A stretch of DNA of 51,116 nt from an uncultured Lachnospiraceae bacterium (GTDB lineage: Bacteria > Bacillota > Clostridia > Lachnospirales > Lachnospiraceae). The DNA is taken from positions 1 to 51,116 of the forward strand of contig CAJTVK010000011.1 in assembly GCA_910579645.1 (NCBI GenBank), written 5' to 3'. Positions 1 to 7,142 of the stretch are shown here, in pieces (the stretch's first letter is position 1; every line of letters starts with the position of its first letter). The position numbers and the translations under genes were made by a program. The notes under the pieces were generated by a model, which saw only the letters and a list, made by a program, of their open reading frames with translations, searched no databases and was not told where the DNA came from.

Positions 1-83
1 CACTCTCGGAGAAAAAGACAAGCAATATGAAAAGTTATTTCTTGACAGTTCCTTACGTCTGAGCCGGGATGCCCACCGCCCGC
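1..83. other. Left-edge stretch without a supported gene
   Basis: This stretch lies downstream of the nuclease gene, which is read leftwards. One plus-strand frame stays open from base 2 into the nuclease gene, but it has no visible start and would overlap the nuclease 3' end, so I do not call it. I see no T-run terminator after the nuclease stop. Confidence 0.4.
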
Positions 84-1001
84 TTAAGGATTGCAACACT
101 CGGCAGGAACGTAGCCCTGCGAAATCACTTCCTCTCTGGAACCGGCATAGACAGATTTATTCTCATCACTGATTCTGTTTCCGTTAGGACAATCCTCCGT
201 GTGAAATTTATTGCTGTTTGTATTCAGGATATAATTCCCATGAGCCGTTTTCCGTAAAGCTTCTTCCGTCTCACAGTTTTCCCCTGTGGCATAGTCAATC
301 ACAATGCCTTGCTGCACATTATAAACGAACACACAAAATTGGCACCCATAGCCGTTATCTTCCACGGACCAGGCTTCCATCAATACTCCGCAGGCTACAA
401 GGTCATTCTCGTCCTTATAGACAGGAGTTACACGATACAAAACATGATTGCGCGGGTTATCATCAATATAGTCCGCAACCGTATTTTCAAACGGAAGCAT
501 GCCGTTCACATTGAAATATCTTGTGCCTGTTATCAAATTCTTCTCGTTGTCGTTTTCTCCTGCCAGCTGATAGCCGATCAGATGACAACGGTTGTAAAGC
601 CATTCGCCGTCATATTGGTTTTGGTGCCATCCGGAAGGGGTGACTGCTCCCAAGGATTCTTCCCTTTCTTCCGTAGGCATGAGTTCTTCACAGATATTGG
701 CATACGCAACGCTGCACCGGCCTAATTCATCCAAATCGCTATAGTTCTCAAAAGCATCCGTTTTCCGCTTATCCTCTGCCGTAAAAAAGGGAATATCGTT
801 ATTTACCTCAATATACGGCGTTCCCCGGTACTCCGGAATCGAATCCAGCCAGTTTTGCGGCTCTGCCGCATCGGCCAGATAAGTTCCGGCTGCCTTCTCA
901 TCCCCCGCCGGTAAATCCAAAACATTCCGGTAAATGCCGCCTGCACAGAAAATAAAGAACAGCAGCGCCGGATATACAATCTTAGCTATTTTTTTCTTCA
1001 C
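84..1001 (-). CDS. Membrane-anchored or secreted DNA/RNA non-specific endonuclease (EndA/NucA-like) with C-terminal Cys module
   Basis: The product is a 305-residue extracytoplasmic nuclease. A hydrophobic segment at residues about 6-19 after a KKK patch looks like an uncleaved anchor or signal peptide. The central region carries NRCHLIGYQL and the downstream NLITGTRYFNVNGM block, which match the DRGH-type His/Asn active site of the EndA/DNA-entry nuclease family. The last ~45 residues (YILNTNSNKFHTEDC ... GYVPAECCNP) form a small Cys/His module resembling the Ada-like metal-binding tail found on many Gram-positive nucleases. An ATG lies 21 bases upstream (1022), but an AGGAG at 1010-1014 stands 8 bases before the GTG at 1001, so I take the GTG. 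Family activity is hydrolysis of extracellular DNA, either for nutrition or for DNA uptake; the actual role is inferred. It lies downstream of a small-protein gene behind a terminator. Confidence 0.8.
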   Translation of the reverse strand: MKKKIAKIVYPALLFFIFCAGGIYRNVLDLPAGDEKAAGTYLADAAEPQNWLDSIPEYRGTPYIEVNNDIPFFTAEDKRKTDAFENYSDLDELGRCSVAYANICEELMPTEEREESLGAVTPSGWHQNQYDGEWLYNRCHLIGYQLAGENDNEKNLITGTRYFNVNGMLPFENTVADYIDDNPRNHVLYRVTPVYKDENDLVACGVLMEAWSVEDNGYGCQFCVFVYNVQQGIVIDYATGENCETEEALRKTAHGNYILNTNSNKFHTEDCPNGNRISDENKSVYAGSREEVISQGYVPAECCNP

Positions 1002-1009
1002 TCCGATTT

Positions 1010-1014
1010 CTCCT
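1010..1014 (-). promoter_or_regulatory. Ribosome binding site that selects the GTG start of the nuclease
   Basis: AGGAG on the minus strand is 8 bases before the GTG at 1001. It lies inside the longer reading frame that begins with the ATG at 1022, which itself lacks a well-placed site. Confidence 0.7.
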
Positions 1015-1053
1015 AACCGCATAAAAACTGTATTTTCAATTTTCCCTTCCCCG

Positions 1054-1089
1054 AAAAAAACTGCCTCCGTGCATATGCACTTCGGCAGT
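1054..1089 (-). terminator. Rho-independent terminator after the small-protein gene
   Basis: Read on the minus strand, ACTGCC and GGCAGT close a stem whose inner part AGTGCATATGCAC also self-pairs. A run of seven T follows directly. It sits 12 bases after the stop of the 74-residue protein and upstream of the nuclease, so it separates or attenuates the two genes. Confidence 0.85.
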
Positions 1090-1101
1090 CTGTCATGTTC
1101 C

Positions 1102-1326
1102 TCAGCTGTTGAATACTCCTTTTAAGACATCCGCTGCTTTTGACACATTATCTATCGTCAGTTTTGCTTTCACGCCGTCAATAATCTTATTCACCACATC
1201 GTCCGGCAGGTCGATGCCCGTCACTTTTTCTATGGCTTTTACCGGCTCCTTTTCAAACATTTCCTTAATCTCAGGATTTTTTGAGATTTCCTCCAGAAGC
1301 TTGCTGATTTGTTCTTTCACATCCAT
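1102..1326 (-). CDS. Small, highly charged helical protein of unknown function (74 aa)
   Basis: The product has 74 residues, is acidic/basic alternating and has no Cys, signal peptide or membrane segment. It looks almost entirely helical, with a central GIDLPDDVVNKIIDGVKAKL block, a pattern I recognise only as a recurring small hypothetical protein of Clostridia. GGAGGG stands 7-8 bases before the ATG. It has its own near-consensus promoter (1359-1387) and terminator (1054-1089), so it is a monocistronic and probably well-expressed gene. The N-terminal half (NPEIKEMFEKEPVKAIEKV) vaguely resembles leader regions of Nif11/NHLP-type peptides, but there is no Gly-Gly cleavage motif or Cys-rich core. 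Function is unknown; existence as a gene is well supported. Confidence 0.75.
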   Translation of the reverse strand: MDVKEQISKLLEEISKNPEIKEMFEKEPVKAIEKVTGIDLPDDVVNKIIDGVKAKLTIDNVSKAADVLKGVFNS

Positions 1327-1358
1327 TGTTTATCCCTCCATAATCTTTGTATATTGCC

Positions 1359-1387
1359 ATTATATAACATCTTTCCATGAAGTTCAA
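1359..1387 (-). promoter_or_regulatory. Sigma-A promoter of the 74-residue protein gene
   Basis: On the minus strand TTGAAC (1387-1382), a 17-base spacer and TATAAT (1364-1359) precede the gene. The -10 is perfect and the -35 matches 4 of 6 positions. The leader is about 25 nt. Confidence 0.8.
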
Positions 1388-1390
1388 GTA

Positions 1391-1422
1391 CTGCGGCGGC
1401 GGAAGCATGTTGCCGGCCGCAG
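1391..1422 (-). other. GC-rich hairpin after rsgA, terminator-like without T-run
   Basis: CTGCGGC and GCCGCAG (7 bp, with further GGC/GCC pairing inside) form a stem 23 bases beyond the rsgA stop. No T-run follows, so termination is uncertain. It directly abuts the -35 box of the next gene. Confidence 0.4.
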
Positions 1423-1444
1423 ATTGAACAACAACCGTTTACCG

Positions 1445-2329
1445 TCAGTATTTTCTGGTATTCTGCAATTCCTGATACAATGCCTGATAATTGCGGTAAC
1501 GCACTTGGCTGATTTTCCCTTCCTGCAGGGCATCCTTCACCCTGCAGCCCGGCTCATTCAGATGGGCACAGCCCGCAAACCTGCAATATTTCCCATATTC
1601 CTGAAATTCCGGGTAGAAGCCCTGCAGTTCCTCCTTCTCCATATGGAAAAGACCCAGAGAAGTGAACCCGGGGGTATCCACGATATAAGTATTTTCATGC
1701 AGCGCGATAATCTCCGAATGGCGCGTCGTATGCCTGCCCCTTGCAATCTTACGGCTGATGTCCCCCGTTTCCATCCCCGCCGACGGATTCAGGCAATTTA
1801 TGAGGGAAGATTTCCCCACCCCGCTGGGGCCTGCCGCCACCGTGGTTTTCCCGGAAAGCAGCTTTCTCAGTTCCCCTATCCCTTCTCTTTCCTTTGCGCT
1901 GATGAACAGCACGCGGCAGCCGCAAGCCTCATAGGCCTGCCTCAGCCCGTCCCTTTCCTCCGGTGCCGCAAGATCCTGCTTGTTAAAGCAGACAATGCTT
2001 CCCAGCCCCTGCTGCTCCATCATAATAAGAAACCGGTCCAACAAGTTAAAATTGGGTTCCGGTTTCACTATTGCAAATATTATCAGTGCCTGATCGATAT
2101 TCGCCACCGCCGGACGTATCAGCTCACTCCGCCGCGGAAGCAGTTCCGTTATGCTGCCTTTCTGCCCCTCTTCCTCCAATACTTCCAGAAGCACATCATC
2201 GCCTACCAAGGGCTTACGCTTTTCCTTCCGGAAAATTCCTTTTGCCTTGCATTCATAGACTTTTCCGTTCCCTTCTTCCGTATATACATAATAAAAACCG
2301 GCAATCCCTTTTATGATTTTTCCTCGCAT
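1445..2329 (-). CDS. rsgA: Ribosome small subunit-dependent GTPase A
   Basis: RsgA (YloQ/YjeQ) is a GTPase that acts in late maturation of the 30S ribosomal subunit. The 294-residue product has the family layout: an N-terminal OB-fold (about 1-70), a circularly permuted GTPase domain in which G4 (FNKQDL, about 115-120) precedes G1 (GPSGVGKSSLIN, about 165-176) and G3 (VDTPGF, about 216-221), and a C-terminal zinc site (CRFAGCAHLNEPGC). Length is typical. It begins 12 bases after the prkC stop, so the two are cotranscribed, as in Bacillus. The genes rpe and thiN that often follow rsgA are absent here. Confidence 0.95.
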   Translation of the reverse strand: MRGKIIKGIAGFYYVYTEEGNGKVYECKAKGIFRKEKRKPLVGDDVLLEVLEEEGQKGSITELLPRRSELIRPAVANIDQALIIFAIVKPEPNFNLLDRFLIMMEQQGLGSIVCFNKQDLAAPEERDGLRQAYEACGCRVLFISAKEREGIGELRKLLSGKTTVAAGPSGVGKSSLINCLNPSAGMETGDISRKIARGRHTTRHSEIIALHENTYIVDTPGFTSLGLFHMEKEELQGFYPEFQEYGKYCRFAGCAHLNEPGCRVKDALQEGKISQVRYRNYQALYQELQNTRKY

Positions 2330-2341
2330 AATCCCTGTACC

Positions 2342-4561
2342 TCATGCTTCCGGCGTAAACTGCAGTTCCCTTGCAACTGTCCTTTCCTCTTCGGAACCCT
2401 CCGTGGTCACGGTTTCTCCCGTCTCCGGGTTCGTATCCGTCACCGCATCCTTTTTGACCGTATAAGTGAAAGTAACGGTTCCCGAAGAAGACTGGATTCC
2501 GGTATAGTTGACCGAAATCGGAAAAGATGCCGTATTCGTATTCAGCAGCGACACACCGTCTGCCGTCACTATGCTGACTGCCACCTCCAGCCCGTTCCTA
2601 TACTCCGGATCTTCCTCTGCCGAAGGCGGCTCTATGCTGCCGCTGAAACTGTACGTCGTCTGCTTCGGCCCTAAACTGACCCTCAGGTCTATCGTCGTCC
2701 CTTGATCTACGAAGGTGCCGACGGAATAACTCTGGTAGCAGACCAGCCCCGCCAATGCCTCATCGTCATTGTTGACTTCCGTCACGCTTGCCACCGACAG
2801 CCCCAGTTCCGTCAGCATGGCAATGGCATCCATCTCCGAAACACCGATGACATTCGGTATCTTAACCTTGTTTTCTTCCGGTCCCTGACTGATCCGCAGC
2901 GTAACGGTAGAGCCGCTGGGTGCCTTCGAACCGCCTTCCGGGCTTTGGCTTATGATATTGCCTTTGGGAACCTGCGCATCATAGCTCTCGGTCCGGTTTA
3001 CCACAAAGCCCTTCTGCTCCAGATTGGAAACCCCTTCGGCAGTGGAGCTGCCTACCACATTAGGCACTTCAATGCCGCTGGCCCCCGCACTGACGGTGAG
3101 AATAATTTCCGTGTCTCCGTCCACCAACACACCGATGCCGATATTGCATTTCAGCACCAGCCCTGCCTCATATTCATCCGTCTCCTGATAAGTGACCTGT
3201 GGGTTCAGCCCCATCCCAAGAAGTTCCTGCCTTACCTCTTCCAGCTGTCTGCCCACCACTTCCGTCATCTTAACTTTTTCCGTCTCTTCTTCCTCTTCCG
3301 TCTCCTCTTCCGAGCTCTCCCCATTGCCAAACGGCACTATCCCTATGGTTTTTCCCACCAGAAACAGTACAATGCATCCTATTACCAACGCAGCCACTAC
3401 CGCAAGTACCGTTGTGATCCTCTCCATCTTCGGGTCATAATCCCCGTCTTCCTCCAAGTCCTCCTCTGTTCCTTCGTCATATTCCTCTTCTATCCCTTCA
3501 TCTTCATAAACCTCATAGGCCTCTTCCTCATACTCTTCCTCTTCATAGGCCTCTTCTTCGTACTCTTCCTCTTCCGGCTCCGGCCTCCTTGCCTTCCGCT
3601 GCACATCCTTTTTCAGCCGCAGAGCCTCGTCCATGGAGTCCCTCCTGTCGGACTGTTTCTTTATCTGAACCATATCCCTGTCCGTTATCATCCTCGTGGA
3701 TGCCTCTTCGTCAGGGTTTACGATTTTCACGAAATCTTCATCCGGGCTGATCAGTGACTGCTTCAGATCCGCAATCAAATCCGCCATCGTCTGATATCTC
3801 CGGTCCGGACTTTTCTGACAGCATTTGAACACAATCTGCTCCACGCTGACGGGAATCTCCGAAATCAGTTCCCTCGGGGAAGGTATCGGCTCCTGAATAT
3901 GCTTTATGGCAATTGCCACCGTAGTTTCCCCGTTGAAAGGCACCCTTCCTGTCAGCATTTCATACAAGGTAATGCCTAGGGAATAAATGTCGCTCTTCTC
4001 GTCGCTGTACCCTCCCCTAGCCTGCTCCGGGGAGGTATAATGCACGGAGCCCATCACATTCGACGTTATGGTATTGCTGGTGGCCGCTTTCGCAATTCCG
4101 AAATCCGTCACCTTTACCTTGCCTTCTTTTGAGATAATGATATTCTGGGGCTTTATGTCCCTATGGATAATATGGTTATTATGGGCGGACTCAATGCCCA
4201 TGGAAATCTGTATCGCTATGCTGATGGCTTCCTTCACCGAAAGCCTGGCTTTCTTTTCAATATATTTCTTAAGGGTAATGCCTTCCACCAGCTCCATTAC
4301 AATATAATAGATGCCGTTTTCTTCCCCTACATCATATACATTCACAATATTCGGATGCATCAGCCCTGCCGCCGCCTGCGCTTCCACACGGAACTTGGTG
4401 ACGAAATTCGCATTTTCGGAAAACTCCTGTTTCAGTACCTTAATGGCCACATAACGGTTCAGCTTATGGCATTTCGCTTTATATACATCCGACATGCCAC
4501 CGGTACCTATCTTTTCCAATATTTCATATCGGTCTCCAATTATCATTCCTATTTTAATCAT
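2342..4561 (-). CDS. prkC: PASTA-domain eukaryotic-type Ser/Thr protein kinase (PrkC/Stk1)
   Basis: This is a membrane kinase that senses peptidoglycan fragments or lipid II through PASTA domains and phosphorylates cell-wall and translation targets. The 739 residues contain an N-terminal kinase domain with GTGGMSDVYKA, the AIK lysine, HRDIKPQN, DFGIAK and the activation segment SVHYTSPEQARGG. An unusually acidic Glu/Tyr-rich juxtamembrane stretch of about 50 residues follows, then one membrane segment (VLAVVAALVIGCIVLFLVG) and three PASTA repeats (starting near VKMTEVVG, IEVPNVVG and VKIPNVIG) plus a C-terminal extracellular tail. The frame extends upstream to 4642, but the conserved MIIGDRYEILEKIG start region and an AAGGAG 13 bases away support ATG 4561; the ATG 15 bases further in is a possible alternative. 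Partner phosphatase is upstream. Confidence 0.93.
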   Translation of the reverse strand: MIKIGMIIGDRYEILEKIGTGGMSDVYKAKCHKLNRYVAIKVLKQEFSENANFVTKFRVEAQAAAGLMHPNIVNVYDVGEENGIYYIVMELVEGITLKKYIEKKARLSVKEAISIAIQISMGIESAHNNHIIHRDIKPQNIIISKEGKVKVTDFGIAKAATSNTITSNVMGSVHYTSPEQARGGYSDEKSDIYSLGITLYEMLTGRVPFNGETTVAIAIKHIQEPIPSPRELISEIPVSVEQIVFKCCQKSPDRRYQTMADLIADLKQSLISPDEDFVKIVNPDEEASTRMITDRDMVQIKKQSDRRDSMDEALRLKKDVQRKARRPEPEEEEYEEEAYEEEEYEEEAYEVYEDEGIEEEYDEGTEEDLEEDGDYDPKMERITTVLAVVAALVIGCIVLFLVGKTIGIVPFGNGESSEEETEEEEETEKVKMTEVVGRQLEEVRQELLGMGLNPQVTYQETDEYEAGLVLKCNIGIGVLVDGDTEIILTVSAGASGIEVPNVVGSSTAEGVSNLEQKGFVVNRTESYDAQVPKGNIISQSPEGGSKAPSGSTVTLRISQGPEENKVKIPNVIGVSEMDAIAMLTELGLSVASVTEVNNDDEALAGLVCYQSYSVGTFVDQGTTIDLRVSLGPKQTTYSFSGSIEPPSAEEDPEYRNGLEVAVSIVTADGVSLLNTNTASFPISVNYTGIQSSSGTVTFTYTVKKDAVTDTNPETGETVTTEGSEEERTVARELQFTPEA

Positions 4562-4661
4562 TCCAATAACAATGCTCCTTTCAAAGTCTTCTCCCCGGTC
4601 CGTGCAATGCCGTCCCTTGGAAGAATCACTCCGGCTCCCCAAAAGTCATTTCCCGGCTTCC

Positions 4662-5423
4662 TTAAGAAAGTGCCGGTTCATTCCCTGCGGACACAAACGG
4701 TTCCATCAAAATCACGGCAATATTGTCCTTGCCGCCATTCAGGTTGGCCGCCCGCACCAATTCCTCCGCTTTCTCTTCCACGCTCCCCTGACTGGAAAGA
4801 ATCATATGGATTTCCCTGTCTTCCAGCATATTTGTCAGTCCGTCGGAACACAGCAGGACTATGTCCCCCGGATGCAGTTCCACCTGAAAAAAGTCCACTT
4901 CCACCGTATCTTTCGCGCCGATTGCCCTTGTAATAATATTTTTATCCGGATGGCTCCTTGCCGCTTCCCTGTCAATGCCGCCAAGCCGTATCATTTCCTC
5001 CACCAGGGAATGATCCCTTGTAATCTGCTCAATCTTCCTGTCGTTCACTACATACAGCCTGCTGTCGCCCACATTTGCCACTTCCAGGTATTTATCCCCC
5101 AGGCAGGTCGCCGCCACCATCGTAGTTCCCATGCCGCTCAGCGCGGCCTCTTCCTTTGCCTTTTTCCGGATATGGTCATTGGCGGTCCTGATTGCCGCCC
5201 CTAAAATCCTCACCGGGCTTTTCTCAAAGGATCTTGCAATCTCCTCTTTCACTGTCTCCACCGCATACTTGGACGCATAATCCCCTGCATTATGCCCCCC
5301 CATGCCGTCGGCCACAATAAATATGTTCGGCAGGTTGCCCATTGGCTCATCCGATGCAAACACATAATCCTGATTCAATTTTCTCCTTTTTCCGATATCC
5401 GTAATGGAAAATGTCTTTAACAC
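4662..5423 (-). CDS. prpC: PP2C-family Ser/Thr protein phosphatase (PrpC/Stp)
   Basis: This metal-dependent phosphatase dephosphorylates PrkC and its substrates. The 253-residue product has all PP2C motifs: RRKLNQDY, VADGMGGHNAGD, GMGTTMVAA, NVGDSRLYV, LLCSDGLTNML and GGKDNIAVIL, with the metal-binding Asp residues present. A longer frame begins at 5516, but GGAGG at 5431-5435 stands 7 bases before a GTG at 5423, giving the usual family length and N-terminus (VLKTFSITDIGKRR). It lies 100 bases ahead of prkC in the standard order rlmN-prpC-prkC, but the gap to rlmN is widened to 430 bases by a tandem array. Confidence 0.93.
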   Translation of the reverse strand: MLKTFSITDIGKRRKLNQDYVFASDEPMGNLPNIFIVADGMGGHNAGDYASKYAVETVKEEIARSFEKSPVRILGAAIRTANDHIRKKAKEEAALSGMGTTMVAATCLGDKYLEVANVGDSRLYVVNDRKIEQITRDHSLVEEMIRLGGIDREAARSHPDKNIITRAIGAKDTVEVDFFQVELHPGDIVLLCSDGLTNMLEDREIHMILSSQGSVEEKAEELVRAANLNGGKDNIAVILMEPFVSAGNEPALS

Positions 5424-5641
5424 GTCCAAACCTCCAAGTTTGCCAAACCTATGGATGGCTGCTGCCTTTTTACGGCACTTTATCATATAAATGCACACTG
5501 CTCCGCTTCCTTCCATAATTATCCAGAGGCGGTCAGAACAAAATCAGCTATTCTAATACTTTGAATATTTTAGCACAAGGTCACGAAAAGGACAAGCCCG
5601 TATTATTCTGCGGAAATCAATTTGGGGTTTTATGCCAGCGC
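5424..5641. other. Gap upstream of prpC
   Basis: Apart from the prpC ribosome binding site (5431-5435) I see no gene or clear promoter. The minus-strand frame of prpC stays open back to 5516 but lacks a start site. The stretch runs into the 16-bp tandem array. Confidence 0.5.
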
Positions 5642-5769
5642 ATAAATGCGCTTGCACACAAATGCGCATGCGCACAGATACGCTTGCGTACAGATACGCT
5701 TGCGTACAGATGCACTTGCGTACAGATGCGCTTGCGTACAGATGCGCTTGCGTACAGATGCGCTCATGC
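5642..5769. repeat. Tandem array: eight 16-bp units (consensus ACAGATGCGCTTGCGT)
   Basis: Eight consecutive 16-base units begin at 5642, 5658, 5674, 5690, 5706, 5722, 5738 and 5754. Units 3 and 4 are identical to each other, as are 6 and 7; the outer units are degenerate. Several units contain the small palindrome TACGCTTGCGTA. Because 16 is not a multiple of 3, the frame shifts with every unit, so the apparent ORFs across it are not credible genes. It lies between rlmN and prpC inside a conserved gene cluster. Confidence 0.95.
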
Positions 5770-5853
5770 TCCGCAGCGTTCCTGTTAATATATTATGCCA
5801 ATATATTCCCTAAATAGCCTTGCCTATACCGAAAGCATGCCTTAAAATTCATT

Positions 5854-6900
5854 TTACCGCTTGTTTTCCCCATACCTCTTCCGCAGCTGCCCGCATGCCC
5901 CGTCAATGTCTCTCCCCATTTCCCTTCTCACCGTAGCATTTATCCCGTATTTCTCCAGCATATTTTTAAATGCCGTCACGTTCTCTTTGGGACAAGGGCG
6001 AAGGTTTCGCTCTTTTATGGGATTGACCGGAATCAGGTTCACATGGCAGTTCAGCGGCCTGATCAGCTGTGCCAGCCTAACCGCATCCTGCGGCCTGTCA
6101 TTCACTCCGCCTATCAGACTGTATTCAAATGTAATCCTGCGCCCCGTCTTTTCAAAATAATATGCGCAGGCTTCCATCAGTTCCTCCAGTCCGTAGCGGT
6201 TTGCAATCGGCATTAATTTTCTTCTTTTCTCGTCCGTAGCCGCATGCAGCGACAGGGCAAGGGTTATCTGCAGCCCCTCCTCCGCCAGTTCACGCATCCG
6301 GGGCACCAGCCCGCAAGTAGATACGGTAACGTTCCGCTGGCTGATATGCAGCCCGTTCCCGTCCGTAAGGAGACGGATAAATTTTACCGTATTTTCGTAA
6401 TTGTCCATTGGTTCACCCATTCCCATGACGACTACGTTGGACACCCGCTCGCCGGTCAGCCTGGAAATGGCATAGACCTGCTCCAGCATCTCCGAAGGAA
6501 ACAGCCCCCGCTCCAATCCGTCCAGTGTAGAGGCGCAGAACACACAGCCCATACGGCATCCTACTTGGGAAGAAACGCAGACGCTGTTTCCATGCTTATA
6601 TTTCATCCACACGCTCTCCGCCGTCTTCCCGTCTGCCAGCTCGAACAAGAATTTCTTTGTCCCGTCCGTCGCCGACTCCTGCACGCGCACCGGCTTTAAA
6701 CAGGCATAAAAATACCTTTCCCGGCATTTTTCCTGCAATGCTTTCGGTATATTCGTCATCTGCTCAAATCCTTCCGCCAGCTTTACATGCATCCATTCAT
6801 AAATCTGCTTCGCCCGGAACGGCTTCTCCCCTAAGACAGCCATTTCCTCTTTCAGTTCCTCCAACGTCATTGACTTAATGTCTTTTTTCCCGTGATTCAC
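5854..6900 (-). CDS. rlmN: Dual-specificity 23S rRNA/tRNA adenine-C2 methyltransferase
   Basis: RlmN is a radical-SAM enzyme that methylates C2 of A2503 in 23S rRNA and of A37 in some tRNAs. The 348-residue product carries the [4Fe-4S] motif CRMGCVFC (Cys115, Cys119, Cys122) followed by the GMGEPMDN SAM-binding block, and the conserved C-terminal catalytic Cys in DIDGACGQL. Length is normal. The start is a GTG at 6900 with GAAGG about 8-9 bases upstream. It follows rsmB in the conserved order, but the 243-base gap holds a 36-37-bp tandem array. Confidence 0.95.
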   Translation of the reverse strand: MNHGKKDIKSMTLEELKEEMAVLGEKPFRAKQIYEWMHVKLAEGFEQMTNIPKALQEKCRERYFYACLKPVRVQESATDGTKKFLFELADGKTAESVWMKYKHGNSVCVSSQVGCRMGCVFCASTLDGLERGLFPSEMLEQVYAISRLTGERVSNVVVMGMGEPMDNYENTVKFIRLLTDGNGLHISQRNVTVSTCGLVPRMRELAEEGLQITLALSLHAATDEKRRKLMPIANRYGLEELMEACAYYFEKTGRRITFEYSLIGGVNDRPQDAVRLAQLIRPLNCHVNLIPVNPIKERNLRPCPKENVTAFKNMLEKYGINATVRREMGRDIDGACGQLRKRYGENKR

Positions 6901-6925
6901 TTTCCATACCTTCTTTTCTGAATTT

Positions 6926-7112
6926 TCTCAATCCGTCTGCTTTTCCGCATCTATCTGCTTTTTCCCAATCCTTCCGCTTTTCCGCATCTATCTGCTTTTT
7001 CCCAATCTTTCCGCTTTTCCGCATCTATCTGCTTTTCTCAATCCTTCCTCTTTTCCGCATCTATCTGCTTTTCCCAATCCTTCCGCTTTTCCGCATCTAT
7101 CTGCTTTTCTCA
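6926..7112. repeat. Tandem array: five units of 36-37 bp in the rsmB-rlmN gap
   Basis: The motif CCGCATCTATCTGCTTTT recurs at 6945, 6982, 7019, 7055 and 7091, spaced 37, 37, 36 and 36 bases. Linkers of the type CCCAATCCTTCCGCTTTT or CTCAATCC... vary slightly. The alternating unit length breaks every reading frame, so this is noncoding. On the transcript it lies just upstream of the rlmN start and is purine-rich. Confidence 0.93.
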
Positions 7113-7142
7113 AAACTGCTCTTTTCGGATTAATATGCTTTC

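Noticed and set aside
2..172. An open plus-strand frame at the left edge that could be the tail of an upstream gene
   Set aside because: It would overlap the nuclease end by about 90 bases and its sequence matches no family I know.
1109..2674. A 521-codon plus-strand open frame
   Set aside because: It runs opposite rsgA and prkC, has no family resemblance and reflects codon bias of the minus-strand genes.
5561..5817. Two plus-strand ORFs rich in Cys, Arg and Leu across the 16-bp repeat
   Set aside because: They are the same repeat read in shifting frames. There is no ribosome binding site, and the 16-base period cannot keep one frame.
5642..7112. Possible CRISPR array from regular repeats
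   Set aside because: Units are directly contiguous, without unique spacers, and no cas gene is present.
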